Made by a program: the position numbers and the translations under genes. Below, piece by piece: positions 23,711 to 32,269 of a stretch of DNA of 64,000 nt (position 1 is the first letter of the stretch; every line of letters starts with the position of its first letter). The DNA is taken from the NCBI GenBank assembly GCA_963922335.1, contig CAWUIB010000001.1:1-64000 (forward strand), in the 5' to 3' direction. This DNA comes from CALBPI01 sp963922335 (GTDB lineage: Bacteria > Pseudomonadota > Gammaproteobacteria > Steroidobacterales > Woeseiaceae). The notes below the pieces were generated by a model. It was not told where the DNA came from. It saw nothing but the letters and a program-made list of their open reading frames with translations, and did not search any database.

Positions 23711-24330
23711 GGGCCGTGCACCTGCCAACGGTCTGGAAATCGCTCCGCCCAGATGAGCGTGTCGCGTACCGCCAAAACGATCGCCCTCGGGGTAATGGAT
23801 GCACCCGTAAATCCTTCGAATGCCCCTCCATCTTGCTCCAGTGCCCAAGCCGGATCGTTAACACTGTTGATTCGCTGTTGATCGAAACCTGTGATCCAGT
23901 CGGAGCGTTCCCGGTCGATGTCGTCCGCAAGTCCGGGTGTTTCACTGTGCGAGAGCACGCGCACGGCGATGATACTGCGCTCCGGAGTCATGCCAATCAT
24001 GAGTCGGATTGGGCCGTTGTAACCGTCGGCCGAGACAACAAACACCGCAGCAACAAACCGGTCTGCAAGCTTGGCATGATAGATCTCGGCGACATCATCG
24101 CCCGGAAGCGCGTGCGGTGGATCGAGTCTTTGTGGTGCGTCGTAGTCGAGTGTGTCAAAAGGCAAGTTTCCTAGCACCGCGGAGAACTCCGCCATACGGC
24201 GTTCGTGTTGATTCGCCGCGATCGGTTCGCGAGTCAACTCCCAAGCGAGACCCACAATAGCCGCAGCAATACCCGCTATCAGCGTCAGCCGCAGCGTACC
24301 GCCCAGCACGCTCACGCCGCTAGCGCTCAT
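23707..24330 (-). CDS. rnfG: Rnf complex subunit G, covalent FMN
   Basis: 207 residues from ATG 24330. One N-terminal membrane helix, then a periplasmic FMN-binding domain. 'FTGASITPRAI' is the flavinylation site, with FMN linked by a phosphoester to Thr, preceded by the 'GLADDI' element. It overlaps the end of rnfD by 11 bases. An upstream in-frame start at 24423 lies inside rnfD and is unlikely. Confidence 0.92.
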   Translation of the reverse strand: MSASGVSVLGGTLRLTLIAGIAAAIVGLAWELTREPIAANQHERRMAEFSAVLGNLPFDTLDYDAPQRLDPPHALPGDDVAEIYHAKLADRFVAAVFVVSADGYNGPIRLMIGMTPERSIIAVRVLSHSETPGLADDIDRERSDWITGFDQQRINSVNDPAWALEQDGGAFEGFTGASITPRAIVLAVRDTLIWAERFPDRWQVHGP

Positions 24331-25357
24331 GACCCATGATCCTCGGTGCGGTGTACCGGTCGAGCAGCGGGACCGCTGCGTTCCAAAGCAATACGGCAAA
24401 CGCGATGCCGTCGGGATATCCACCCCAAGTGCGGATCGCCCAGGCGGTAAAGCCGATACCGAAGCCGAATATCAATCGTCCGCGGGGACTGGTAGCCGCA
24501 GATACCGGATCGGTTGCGATGAAAAATGCACCGAGCAGCGTGGCGCCACTGAAAAGGTGAAACGCTGGCCCTGGTGTCGTGCCGGAGCTTGCGAGCGTAT
24601 CGAGTGTTGCTGGTGCAAGCATGCCGACGAGTACAGCCACAGGGATATGCCAGCGGATGATGCCGCGATACAGCAACCAGGCACCTCCGGCGAGGATGCC
24701 GTTGCCGACCCACTCCCAGCCATATCCACCGAACGTTCCAAACATCGGCGAGTTACCGATTTCGCCAAACGTCTCGCTCGCGCGAAGCCCGGTACGCACC
24801 ATGTCGAGTGGTGTGGCACGTGTAATGGCTTCTGCGGTCAGTGGGGCGGGCCAGTTGCCAGTGAAGATGTAGGCGAGACGTTCGCCAATGGTGGGCATGG
24901 TGTAGTCGAGATCGCCAAGGCCCGGTGGCAGCCACGCAGACATCGCAATCGGAAATGATACGAGTGCGACAACGTATCCGACCATCGCCGGATTAAATGG
25001 GTTGTAGCCGATGCCCCCATAAACATGCTTACCCAACAGGACTGCGGCGACACAAGCGGTGAGTGTGACGTAAATGGGCAGATAGGTTGGCAATGCAAAG
25101 GCGATGAGAACGCCAGTCAGGCACACACTGTAGTCGCTCAGCACAACCGCTACCGGCTGTCTTCTCAGCATCAATGCCAATGCTTCGAATGCAGCGCATG
25201 CGAGCACACACACGGCGATGTTGAACAAGATGCCGAAGCCAAAAAACAGGAAGTACAGAATCGCTGCGGGAATCAGTGCGAGGCATACCTCGCGCATCAT
25301 CGCGCCGACGCCGGTAGCGGGTTTCAGAAACGGCGTTGCGGTACGCGCGAGCTTCAC
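24320..25357 (-). CDS. rnfD: Rnf complex membrane subunit D, covalent FMN
   Basis: 345 residues from GTG 25357, overlapping the rnfC stop as GTGA. About nine membrane helices. 'LFSGATLLGAFFIATDP' holds the second flavinylation site (Thr in SGAT), and 'GYNPFNPAMVGYV' is the conserved RnfD/NqrB loop. It forms the membrane path between RnfC/RnfB and RnfG. Confidence 0.93.
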   Translation of the reverse strand: MKLARTATPFLKPATGVGAMMREVCLALIPAAILYFLFFGFGILFNIAVCVLACAAFEALALMLRRQPVAVVLSDYSVCLTGVLIAFALPTYLPIYVTLTACVAAVLLGKHVYGGIGYNPFNPAMVGYVVALVSFPIAMSAWLPPGLGDLDYTMPTIGERLAYIFTGNWPAPLTAEAITRATPLDMVRTGLRASETFGEIGNSPMFGTFGGYGWEWVGNGILAGGAWLLYRGIIRWHIPVAVLVGMLAPATLDTLASSGTTPGPAFHLFSGATLLGAFFIATDPVSAATSPRGRLIFGFGIGFTAWAIRTWGGYPDGIAFAVLLWNAAVPLLDRYTAPRIMGHER

Positions 25358-26877
25358 TGTTCCGGCTCTTTTTGTTTCTTGCGCGCGAGGATTTCAGAGA
25401 TGGCATCGCGACTGGCCTTTTGCTTCAGATCGGCAAGTCGCTCGGCTTCTGTGGTTTCGCGATGCTGGTCGCGTTGTTGTCTCGTCTCGTAACGCTCGCG
25501 GGCGCGACTGGCTCGCTCCCGTTCATAGTTCTGAAGTTGTTGGTGCGCCTTCGCATCGCGAAACGTTTGCGTGAGCGGGATATGGCTTGGGCAAACGAGG
25601 TCGCAACACCCGCACTCGATGCAGTCGCGCAATCCCAGCCTGGGTAGATCATCTCGATCGCCTATCGTGAAGGCGCGGTGCATTTGCTGAGGCTGCAGTC
25701 GTACCGGGCATATCCGGGCGCACTCACCGCAACGAATACAGGGTCGTTCCGGTTCGGTTGAAGCGTTCTCTGTGATCGTACGGCTGGTGACGAGGACGCA
25801 GTTGCATTTCTGAACAACTGGCATCGCATCATCCTCGATCGGGATGCCGGTCATCGGGCCACCCATGATGAGGTGGTTTGCGCGCTCCGTGTATCCACCT
25901 GCGGCTTCGATCAAGTCGCTGATTGGTGTGCCAAACCGGACTTCGAAGTTACCCGGTGCTGCAACGCCATCTCCGGTAACGGTGACAATCCTTGAGGTTA
26001 GTGGCATGCCGCTTAACGCCAGCGTCGCAACGCTTGCCGCAGTACCGACGTTGTGGACCAAGGCGCCGATATCGCTTGGGAAGCCACCACTCGGTACCTC
26101 CCGGCCGGTGAGCAAGTACACCAACTGATCCTCACCACCCGATGGGTAGATTGTGGGGATTTGCACAAGCGTCAGCTTATCGTTGTTGTCGACCGCCGCG
26201 GCATCATTGAACGCCTGCCAGGCCTCGGGCTTATCTGACTCAATGCCAACGAAACACTGGCGCAGTCCCAACGCATGCATGAGGATGCGTGCGCCGTAGA
26301 GGATTTCGCCAGCGCGATTGCGCATCAGCGCGTCGTCACAGGAGATGAAGGGTTCGCACTCCACGCCGTTGAGAATCAGCGTGTCGATACCTGCTTCGCT
26401 CGCTTGATTCAATTTCGCGAGTGTAGGGAAGGCCGCCCCCCCGAGACCGACGATGCCGGCTGCGCCGATGGCATCGAGTAGCTCGCGCGAGCCCAGTGCA
26501 AACGGATTTGGGATGGCTTGGCCGTCATCAATTCTCGCGTCTTCGCCATCGGTGTCGATGATGATGCAAGGCACACTCAAGCTCGCACGACCGGGCACGG
26601 GACGTTGCTCAATACTTCGGACTACGCCGGAGGACGGTGCATGCAAGTGCGCACTGAACCCGCCTTCCGCGTTGGCGATCCGTTGACCGTGCAATACTCG
26701 ATCGCCTGGCTCGACGATCGGTTGTGCCGCGGTTCCCGCGTGCTGGCGCAGTGATACGGTCAGCGTCTTGGGTACCGCAACAGCGCTGAGTGCGCCCGTC
26801 GCGGATACGCGTTTGTGTCCGGGTAGACGCAGCCCGCCAGGCAGGCGGAACAGATTCGCTGTCGGTGCGCTACTCAT
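25354..26877 (-). CDS. rnfC: Rnf complex subunit C, NADH/FMN and two [4Fe-4S] clusters
   Basis: 507 residues. It contains the Nuo51-like flavin/NADH-binding domain ('GLGGAAFPTLAKL', 'EPFISCDDALM'), a SLBB region, and two ferredoxin motifs 'CIRCGECARICP' and 'CIECGCCDLVCP'. It ends with a short charged Arg/Glu/Gln-rich coil of about 80 residues. The E. coli protein carries a much longer Ala/Lys-rich tail, so this is the compact form. It is the electron entry or exit module on the cytoplasmic face. Confidence 0.94.
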   Translation of the reverse strand: MSSAPTANLFRLPGGLRLPGHKRVSATGALSAVAVPKTLTVSLRQHAGTAAQPIVEPGDRVLHGQRIANAEGGFSAHLHAPSSGVVRSIEQRPVPGRASLSVPCIIIDTDGEDARIDDGQAIPNPFALGSRELLDAIGAAGIVGLGGAAFPTLAKLNQASEAGIDTLILNGVECEPFISCDDALMRNRAGEILYGARILMHALGLRQCFVGIESDKPEAWQAFNDAAAVDNNDKLTLVQIPTIYPSGGEDQLVYLLTGREVPSGGFPSDIGALVHNVGTAASVATLALSGMPLTSRIVTVTGDGVAAPGNFEVRFGTPISDLIEAAGGYTERANHLIMGGPMTGIPIEDDAMPVVQKCNCVLVTSRTITENASTEPERPCIRCGECARICPVRLQPQQMHRAFTIGDRDDLPRLGLRDCIECGCCDLVCPSHIPLTQTFRDAKAHQQLQNYERERASRARERYETRQQRDQHRETTEAERLADLKQKASRDAISEILARKKQKEPEQ

Positions 26878-27380
26878 GCATCACCCTCGGTAGGGATCAT
26901 TTCGATGCAGTCGACTGGACATGGCTCGATGCACAGCTCACATCCCGTACAAAGATCGCTGACCACCGTGTGCATGAACTGGTGTGCACCAACGATGGCA
27001 TCAACCGGACACGCCGGTAAGCAGCGTGCACATCCGATACATCGGGATTCGTCGATGACTGCCAGTGCGTCCGGAGGTGTCTCCATACCCGCTTCAAGCG
27101 GGATGACCGGGCGATTGAGCAAGCGCGCGAGCGCCTCGATCGTCGCGCTGCCACCGGGCGGACAGCGGTTGATTCCGACCTCGTTGGTGGCGATCGCTTC
27201 GGCGTACGGACGACATCCGGGATAGCCGCATTGCGCACACTGTGTCTGTGGCAGCAGTGAATCGATCTGCTCGGTCAGGCTTTCCTCGTCGCGCGGCAGC
27301 GCGCGCGCCGCGAGCGTGAGGGAAATGCCCGACACCGCCGCGATTCCCCCGAGTACGGCCGCTGCAGTCAACGCGCTCAT
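26874..27380 (-). CDS. rnfB: Rnf complex ferredoxin subunit B
   Basis: 168 residues with one N-terminal membrane helix. A Fe-S domain follows ('QCAQCGYPGCRPYAEAI', fourth Cys in 'RCPPGG'), then two [4Fe-4S] ferredoxin motifs 'CIGCARCLPACP' and 'CTGCELCIEPCP'. It overlaps rnfA and rnfC by ATGA on each side, giving tight translational coupling. Confidence 0.94.
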   Translation of the reverse strand: MSALTAAAVLGGIAAVSGISLTLAARALPRDEESLTEQIDSLLPQTQCAQCGYPGCRPYAEAIATNEVGINRCPPGGSATIEALARLLNRPVIPLEAGMETPPDALAVIDESRCIGCARCLPACPVDAIVGAHQFMHTVVSDLCTGCELCIEPCPVDCIEMIPTEGDA

Positions 27381-27961
27381 CCGAGTTGCCCCATGCCTTT
27401 AAACCCGAGAAACGCGAGCGACATGATGCCGGCGGTGACCAGCGAAATCGCGGCACCTTGCAATGCCTGCGGTACGGTCGATGTCTCGATCCGTTCCCGC
27501 ATCGCCGCAAACATCAAAGTCACAAGTCCAAATCCCAATGCCGCACCGAATCCATACCACACCGCCTCAATAAACGAGTCGGCGGTCTGCAGATTTAGAA
27601 GCGCGACACCCAACACGGCGCAGTTCGTGGTGATCAGCGGTAAGTAGATGCCCAGCGATTGCTCCAACACCGGGCTGATCCGTCGAATGGTGAGCTCGGT
27701 GAACTGCACGAGCGAGGCGATGACGAGGATAAACGTCAGCGTGCGCAAATAGGTAAGCCCCATTGGCGCGAGTACGAAGTGTTCAAGCAGCCATGCGGAC
27801 CCCGCCGAAAGGGTTAGCACGAAAGTGGTCGCGACCGAGATACCCATCGCGGTGTCCAGCTGTCGTGTTGCCCCGAGAAACGGACAAAGGCCAAGAAATC
27901 GGGCAAGCACGAAGTTGTTGACGAGAACGGTGCTTACGAGGATCAGCAACCACTCTTGCAT
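27377..27961 (-). CDS. rnfA: Rnf complex membrane subunit A
   Basis: 194 residues, six membrane helices, with 'LARFLGLCPFLG' and 'TTNCAVLGVALLN', each holding a Cys ligand of the membrane cluster shared with RnfE. First gene of rnfABCDGE. It starts 24 bases after the metG stop with no separate promoter seen, so rnf may be expressed partly by read-through from metG. Confidence 0.94.
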   Translation of the reverse strand: MQEWLLILVSTVLVNNFVLARFLGLCPFLGATRQLDTAMGISVATTFVLTLSAGSAWLLEHFVLAPMGLTYLRTLTFILVIASLVQFTELTIRRISPVLEQSLGIYLPLITTNCAVLGVALLNLQTADSFIEAVWYGFGAALGFGLVTLMFAAMRERIETSTVPQALQGAAISLVTAGIMSLAFLGFKGMGQLG

Positions 27962-27985
27962 GACGCAGCCCCACTGGCCTCCGCG

Positions 27986-29995
27986 CTATTTGACGCGCAT
28001 CCCGGGTGTAGCACCCGAGTCCGGCGACAAGAGATGAATACCTTTGCCATCGCCTGCGGCCAACACCATGCCCTCGGACAGGCCGAACCGCATTTTCCGT
28101 GGCTTCAGGTTAGCAACCATGATGGTAAGTCTGCCTTCGAGATCCACGGGAGAATAGGCGGATTTGATGCCGGCAAAGACCTGTCGCTGCTCGCCGCCAA
28201 GATCGAGCGTCAATCGCAACAGCTTGTCCGCGCCATCGACATGTTCGGCAGACGCAATCCGCGCCACCCGCAAATCGACTGACATGAAGGCGTCGATGTC
28301 GATCTCCGGAGCCAGATCGAGTGCAGGCCGGGACTCGGTCTCCTTGCTGGCAGTGTCTTCCTCCACGGAAGCGGCGGTCACTGCTTCGATTTGCTTGCCG
28401 TCGACGCGCGCCAGCATCGGCTCAAACTTCTCAATGGTGCGACCGAGTATCGGTGTATTTGCAGACGCCCAGGTCCAATCCGTCTCGCCGAATAGCGCCT
28501 GTGCTTTGCGTGCGATCTCCGGCAGTACCGGCGAAAGATATACAGCGAGCGCCCGGAAGCAGTTCAACCCCTGGGTGCACACAGGTTGCACCTCGGCACG
28601 CGTCTCGTCCGACTTGGCCAGCACCCACGGCTTGTGCGTATCGATATATTGATTCGCAAGATCAGCAAGACGCATGATTTCACGCATCGCTTTAGCGAAT
28701 TCGCGTTCCTCATAGTGTGTCGCGATGGTCGTCCCGGCAGCGACGAACTCCTCATACAGTGCTTCGTCGGGCAATTCCGATGACAGCATCCCATCATGAT
28801 TGCGCGTGATGAAGCTCGAGCAGCGACTGGCGATGTTGACGAATTTGCCCACGAGGTCAGCGTTGACCCGAGCGACAAAGTCCTCGAGGTTCAGGTCGAT
28901 GTCATCAATGCCCGGACCCAGCTTTCCGGCGTAGTAGTAGCGCAGATGGTCCGGTGCGAGATGCTCAAGGTAGGTTCTCGCGCGGATGAATGTCCCGCGT
29001 GACTTGGACATCTTCTTGCCGTTAACGGTCAGGAACCCGTGGGCGAAGACGCTGGTCGGCGTGCGCAGGTCAGCACCGCGCAAAACAGCCGGCCAGAACA
29101 ACGCATGGAAATACATGATGTCTTTGCCAATGAAGTGATAAAGCTCGGTGTCGCTATCCGGTGCGACCCAGGACTCGAAGTCCATTCCACGCGCTTCACA
29201 AAGCGACTTGAAGCTAGCGAAGTACCCGACCGGCGCGTCTAACCACACGTAGAAGTACTTGTCTTCAGTGCCAGGAATCTTGAACCCGAAATAGGGCGCA
29301 TCTCGCGAGACATCCCAGTCCTCGAGCCCGGCTTCAAACCACTCATTGAGTTTTGCGACGACGCTCGAGTCCAGATTGCTTTCTTGTAACCACCCACGAA
29401 GGAATGTCTCGAATTCGCCCAACTTGAAGAAATAGTGCTCGCTGTCGCGATACTCCGGCGGTTTGCCTGAGAGTACCGAGATTGGATCGATCAGATCGGC
29501 GGGTGTGTACGTGCGACCGCAGTTTTCGCATGAGTCGCCGTACTGGTCTTCAGTGCCACAAGCGGGGCAGGTGCCTCGCACGAAGCGATCCGGCAGAAAC
29601 ATACCCTCGGTGGCGTCGTAGGCTTGATTGATGGTTCTCGTGTAGATGTAGCCGGACTCAACCAGGCGCTCGTAGATTCGCGTGACGATCTCAAGATTGT
29701 TGTCGCTATGCGTGGAGCCAAAGTGATCGAAGCGGATCTGGAAGTCAGCAAAATCCTGTTGATGCGCTTGCCGGTAGCGCTCGACGAGCGCCTCCGGGTC
29801 GATGCCTTCACGCCGCGCCCGAATCATGATCGGTGTGCCGTGTGCATCGCTTGCGCACACATAATGGACCTCATGGCCCTGCATTCGCATGAAGCGGACC
29901 CAAATGTCGGTTTGTAGGTACTCCACCAAGTGTCCAAGGTGGATATCACCATTGGCGTAGGGCAGGGCGCTGGTAACAAGAATGCGACGGTTCAT
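27986..29995 (-). CDS. metG: Methionyl-tRNA synthetase
   Basis: 669 residues from ATG 29995. Class I signatures 'PYANGDIHLGHL' (HIGH-type) and 'KKMSKSRGT', and the zinc-binding connective peptide 'CPACG...CENCG', as in the MetG1/E. coli type. The last 110 residues form the C-terminal Trbp111-like tRNA-binding and dimerisation domain ('DLRVARI', 'GGEQRQVFAGIK'). A longer frame to 30082 overlaps the upstream pilT gene. Its promoter appears to lie in the 19-base gap to that gene. Confidence 0.97.
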   Translation of the reverse strand: MNRRILVTSALPYANGDIHLGHLVEYLQTDIWVRFMRMQGHEVHYVCASDAHGTPIMIRARREGIDPEALVERYRQAHQQDFADFQIRFDHFGSTHSDNNLEIVTRIYERLVESGYIYTRTINQAYDATEGMFLPDRFVRGTCPACGTEDQYGDSCENCGRTYTPADLIDPISVLSGKPPEYRDSEHYFFKLGEFETFLRGWLQESNLDSSVVAKLNEWFEAGLEDWDVSRDAPYFGFKIPGTEDKYFYVWLDAPVGYFASFKSLCEARGMDFESWVAPDSDTELYHFIGKDIMYFHALFWPAVLRGADLRTPTSVFAHGFLTVNGKKMSKSRGTFIRARTYLEHLAPDHLRYYYAGKLGPGIDDIDLNLEDFVARVNADLVGKFVNIASRCSSFITRNHDGMLSSELPDEALYEEFVAAGTTIATHYEEREFAKAMREIMRLADLANQYIDTHKPWVLAKSDETRAEVQPVCTQGLNCFRALAVYLSPVLPEIARKAQALFGETDWTWASANTPILGRTIEKFEPMLARVDGKQIEAVTAASVEEDTASKETESRPALDLAPEIDIDAFMSVDLRVARIASAEHVDGADKLLRLTLDLGGEQRQVFAGIKSAYSPVDLEGRLTIMVANLKPRKMRFGLSEGMVLAAGDGKGIHLLSPDSGATPGMRVK

Positions 29996-30002
29996 CGCCG
30001 CG

Positions 30003-30011
30003 ATTATGCCA
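30003..30011 (-). promoter_or_regulatory. Extended -10 (TGGCATAAT) seven bases before metG
   Basis: Minus strand TGGCATAAT, then seven bases, then ATG 29995. It lies entirely in the 19-base gap between the second pilT stop and metG. The same nine bases occur before wrbA and upstream of the kinase gene. Because so little space remains, a transcript from here would have no leader. Confidence 0.45.
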
Positions 30012-30014
30012 CGA

Positions 30015-31100
30015 TCAGGTGTTGTCTTTGACGTTCGCGAAGCGCGTCTTGTTGATGGCTTTCTCGTAAGCGTCCCGACCACTGATCATCGCGGTGTCGT
30101 AGAGCTCCTGGAGCGCACTGTCCATGGTCTTCATACCCTGCGCACCGCCGCTCTGGATGGAGTTTTCCAGCTGGTCGATTTTGCCTTGCCGAATCAGGTT
30201 GCTGATTGCAGGTGTGTTGATGAGGATTTCCAGAGCAGCAACCCGGCCTGGTTTGCCTTTGGTCGGGACCAGTTGCTGCGAAACGATGCCCTTCAGAGAG
30301 GTCGACAGCATCGTGCGGATCTGCGCCTGCTTCTCAGCCGGAAACGAGTTGATGATCCGGTCGATCGTCGGCGCTGCGCCATTGGTGTGCAGCGTGCCCA
30401 TGACCAGAATTCCCATTTCGGCGGCGGTCACCGCGATACTGATCGTCTCGAGATCGCGCATTTCGCCGACCAGAATCACATCCGGGTCTTCTCGCAAAGC
30501 CGAGTGCAGCGCGCTTGCAAAGTCGGGGCTGTGCTTGCCGATTTCTCGCTGGCTGATCAGGCAGCCTTTGCGGGTGTGCACGAATTCAATCGGATCTTCA
30601 ATTGTGAGGATATGACCCTTCAGACGATGGTTTAGCTCGTCGATCATCGCGGCGAGCGTCGTGGACTTACCCGAGCCGGTTTTTCCGGTCACAAGGATCA
30701 AGCCCTGTGGTTGGCGGCATAAGTTGCGCACTGCCGCAGGCATTTTCAAATCTTCTAGTGTCAGCGTTTTCGTCGGGATCGTCCTCAGGACGGCGCCCAT
30801 GCCGTTCAACTGGCGCAGGACATTCACTCGAAATCTGGAGAGGCCCGGAATCTCGTAGGCGAAATCGGCGCTATTTTCCTGCTCGAAATGCCGTCGCACC
30901 GAGGGCGACATGATTTCGTACAACGCGTCTTCGACGTGCGCCTGCGCAAGCTCCGAGCCGCTCATGGCGCGTAGTTCGCCGTGTACGCGAATACGCGCCG
31001 GATCACCGGCCATGAAGTGCAAGTCGGAACCACCGGAACGCACAGTCTCCTCGAGGTATGAATCGATTTTTCGAACTACGCGTTCTTCGGAGGTCGCCAT
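30015..31100 (-). CDS. PilT-subtype type IV pilus retraction ATPase, second copy
   Basis: 361 residues. Walker A 'GKTGSGKSTT', the Asp box, Walker B 'DPDVILVGEMRDLETI', and the His box 'GTLHTNG' are intact. The Walker B/His-box wording is that of PilT rather than PilU (which has QAPDV and ATLHANN). The C-terminal AIRNLIRE element needed for retraction in PilT appears as 'AISNLIRQGK'. It powers pilus disassembly as a hexamer on the cytoplasmic face. It is preceded by another PilT 11 bases upstream and by a HEAT-repeat kinase, forming one operon. Confidence 0.9.
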   Translation of the reverse strand: MATSEERVVRKIDSYLEETVRSGGSDLHFMAGDPARIRVHGELRAMSGSELAQAHVEDALYEIMSPSVRRHFEQENSADFAYEIPGLSRFRVNVLRQLNGMGAVLRTIPTKTLTLEDLKMPAAVRNLCRQPQGLILVTGKTGSGKSTTLAAMIDELNHRLKGHILTIEDPIEFVHTRKGCLISQREIGKHSPDFASALHSALREDPDVILVGEMRDLETISIAVTAAEMGILVMGTLHTNGAAPTIDRIINSFPAEKQAQIRTMLSTSLKGIVSQQLVPTKGKPGRVAALEILINTPAISNLIRQGKIDQLENSIQSGGAQGMKTMDSALQELYDTAMISGRDAYEKAINKTRFANVKDNT

Positions 31101-31111
31101 CGTGTGATCGC

Positions 31112-32206
31112 TCAGCCGTTAGCCATATCGAGTTGCGGGAGCATTTCTGTATCGCTGACGAAGCGGTGGAACTTGCGCTTGTCGACGGCGTAGCGATACG
31201 CATCGTCCGGGTCGATTTCCGACTTTTGGATACCGTCCAGTAGCGCCATATCCAGTGTTTGCATGCCAGAGTCCGCGCCCATCTGAAGCTGCGACTGAAT
31301 CTGATGCGTTTGGTCGGTGAGGATCAGGTTGCTGATCGCTTTGTTGGATACAAGAATTTCGTGTTTAGCGACACGGCCTTGTCCGCCGGGCTTCTTGACC
31401 AGTACCTGGGTCACCACCGCTTTGAGAGACTGCGCGATAAAGCTCTTCGTCTGTTCGCGCAGCTCGCCGGGCAGAGCGTCGATAATGCGATCGATGGTTT
31501 TGACAGCGCCGGTCGTGTGCAACGTCCCGAGAACCAAATGGCCGGTTTCGGCGGCTGTCATCGCCATCGAAATTGTCTCCATGTCTCGCATCTCGCCAAC
31601 AAGAATCACATCTGGATCCTCACGCATCGCGGCGCGTACGCCAGCAGCAAAGCTCGGGATATGCGTGCCGTACTCACGTTGTACGACCTGGCTGCGTTGG
31701 CTGTGATGAACGAATTCGATTGGGTCCTCAAGGCTGATGATGTTGAGGTTCTTGTTCTGGTTCAGGTGATTGATCATCGCCGCAAGCGTCGTCGACTTGC
31801 CGGTGCCTGTGGACCCCGTCACCAGCACCATGCCTTGATGGTGGTCGCACAGTGTTTCGATCACCGGCGGCAGGTTCAGCGAACTCAGCGTCGGGATATT
31901 GTTCGGGATACTTCGGAACACAGCGCCCACGCCAGTATCTTTGCGGAACAGGTTGACGCGAAACCGACCGATGTCCTCAGCGACGTAGGAAAAATCGAGA
32001 TCATTGCCCGCTGCAAACGTATCCTGCTGGGCTTTGGTCAGGATCTCTGAGACATAGTTGTTAAGTTCCGATTCACCCAAATCGCGAAACTTGATCGGCA
32101 GCAGATCTCCACTCATTCGCAGCATCGGCGGGACGCCAACGGCAAGATGGATGTCGGAGCAGCCCTGAGCAAGGCCGAGTTTTAGGAACGCATCTATTCG
32201 AGCCAT
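31112..32206 (-). CDS. pilT: PilT-subtype type IV pilus retraction ATPase, first copy
   Basis: 364 residues with 'GSTGTGKSTT' (Walker A), 'EDPDVILVGEMRDMETI' (Walker B) and 'GTLHTTGAVKTIDR' (His box), PilT-like throughout. The AIRNLIRE equivalent is more altered here ('AISNLILTDQ'), and about 30 extra residues follow at the C-terminus. The two ATPases are clearly paralogous but well diverged, so they could form a mixed or regulated motor as PilT/PilU do. Located 63 bases after the kinase stop on the same strand. Confidence 0.9.
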   Translation of the reverse strand: MARIDAFLKLGLAQGCSDIHLAVGVPPMLRMSGDLLPIKFRDLGESELNNYVSEILTKAQQDTFAAGNDLDFSYVAEDIGRFRVNLFRKDTGVGAVFRSIPNNIPTLSSLNLPPVIETLCDHHQGMVLVTGSTGTGKSTTLAAMINHLNQNKNLNIISLEDPIEFVHHSQRSQVVQREYGTHIPSFAAGVRAAMREDPDVILVGEMRDMETISMAMTAAETGHLVLGTLHTTGAVKTIDRIIDALPGELREQTKSFIAQSLKAVVTQVLVKKPGGQGRVAKHEILVSNKAISNLILTDQTHQIQSQLQMGADSGMQTLDMALLDGIQKSEIDPDDAYRYAVDKRKFHRFVSDTEMLPQLDMANG

Positions 32207-32269
32207 ACGCTGACTATCGAACAGCTTTTCTGCGTTGGCAAGTGCGCAGGTCGGGTTTCACCGTTCGAA

